Source: Gemmatales bacterium
GTDB taxonomy: Bacteria > Planctomycetota > Planctomycetia > Gemmatales > HRBIN36
Direction of reading: 5' to 3'
NCBI GenBank assembly: GCA_025060195.1
Contig: JANXCQ010000017.1
Span: forward strand, 26,613 to 90,612
Length of the DNA stretch: 64,000 nucleotides
In this document: positions 63,891 through 64,000 of the stretch, in pieces
Layout: the number at the start of each line of letters is the position of its first letter
How positions within the stretch are numbered: position 1 is the first letter of the stretch
Notes under the pieces: generated by a model
The model's input: only the letters and a program-made list of their open reading frames with translations
Databases searched by the model: none
What the model was told of the DNA's origin: nothing
Position numbers and translations under genes: made by a program

Positions 63891-64000
63891 GCCCCCCTAC
63901 TTAGCCTGCTGCGGTTTCGAAGATAGTCCGTCACTAAGTCACCCTTGGAGTCGAGCTCTAGATGCTTAACTAACTCTGGCCGCAAACGCCAACCTTTCAA
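63866..64000 (-). CDS. C-terminal part of a gene from beyond the window
   Basis: Open from the right edge to TGA at 63866, 44 residues: PELVKHLELDSKGDLVTDYL is protein-like, then the frame ends within the start of the next gene. It may be a true upstream gene overlapping its neighbour, or the first part of the HEAT-like gene separated by a frameshift. Confidence 0.35.
   Translation of the reverse strand: MKGWRLRPELVKHLELDSKGDLVTDYLRNRSRLSRGAWRIICSS

Noticed and set aside
1..64000. CRISPR arrays, insertion sequences, prophage, rRNA
   Set aside because: No regularly spaced repeats, transposase or phage genes, or rRNA segments were found.

Overview
The window looks like a chromosomal segment of a planctomycete (Planctomycetota), possibly a thermophilic or Gemmata/Pirellula-like lineage. 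No 16S gene is present, so this is inferred from gene content. The pointers are archaeal-type tetrahydromethanopterin (H4MPT) synthesis genes in a bacterium with flagella, Tyr/Pro-rich small secreted proteins, Spy-like LTxxQ proteins, many TPR/HEAT proteins, a pseudokinase-PilZ protein, and a cytochrome b fused to c-type haem domains. Genes sit on both strands in short operons, several with ATGA/GTGA overlaps. Purine-rich Shine-Dalgarno sites are common, and a few sigma70-like promoters with 17-base spacers can be seen.

Layout. 1-6.7 kb: a minus-strand flagellar basal-body operon, flgF-flgG-flgA-flgH-flgI-flgJ-flgN-flgK (flgK runs off the left edge). 7.2-8.6 kb: a purB of the type found in eukaryotes. 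8.8-13.3 kb: small secreted or conserved proteins, a Zn/Mn ABC binding protein with its ATPase but no permease, a CDGSH Fe-S protein, a lipoprotein and a DUF2752 protein. 13.5-17.2 kb: rnc facing tatD, with an unknown helical protein and a nuoN apart from other nuo genes. 17.5-23.6 kb: a TIM-barrel isomerase, tRNA-Val, a Rieske/cytochrome b-c operon, a ferritin-like protein and a large membrane protein. 23.7-28.2 kb: an inactive-looking HAD protein, FabZ-like dehydratase, trmB, then a response regulator next to a small cytoplasmic subtilase. 28.4-37.6 kb: MoxR-type ATPase, larC, holA, TPR and Spy-like proteins.

37.6-45.5 kb is the most coherent metabolic block. On the minus strand lie queC, queD, phhB-like, a dihydropteroate-synthase-like gene, pabB, DUF447 and beta-RFAP synthase; prs diverges from it. 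pabB feeds p-aminobenzoate and prs supplies PRPP, the two substrates of beta-RFAP synthase, which commits carbon to H4MPT; the DHPS-like, DUF447 and pterin dehydratase genes fit the pterin side. 45.5-59.6 kb holds a class-C beta-lactamase-like protein, the pseudokinase-PilZ protein, an MFS transporter, a double-NYN protein, a PrcB-like protein, a PfpI protein, a coiled-coil protein with a nuclease-like core, map-adk and an acyl-CoA dehydrogenase.

59.6-64 kb is different: more AT-rich, with decayed beta-propeller and unknown genes carrying in-frame stops and frameshifts, an accessory region under erosion. The items most worth a second look are the cytochrome b with a Tyr in place of one haem-ligand His and an altered PEWY motif, the H4MPT block, the pseudokinase-PilZ fusion, the double-NYN protein, the FSLD-repeat nuclease-like protein and the response regulator/subtilase pair.
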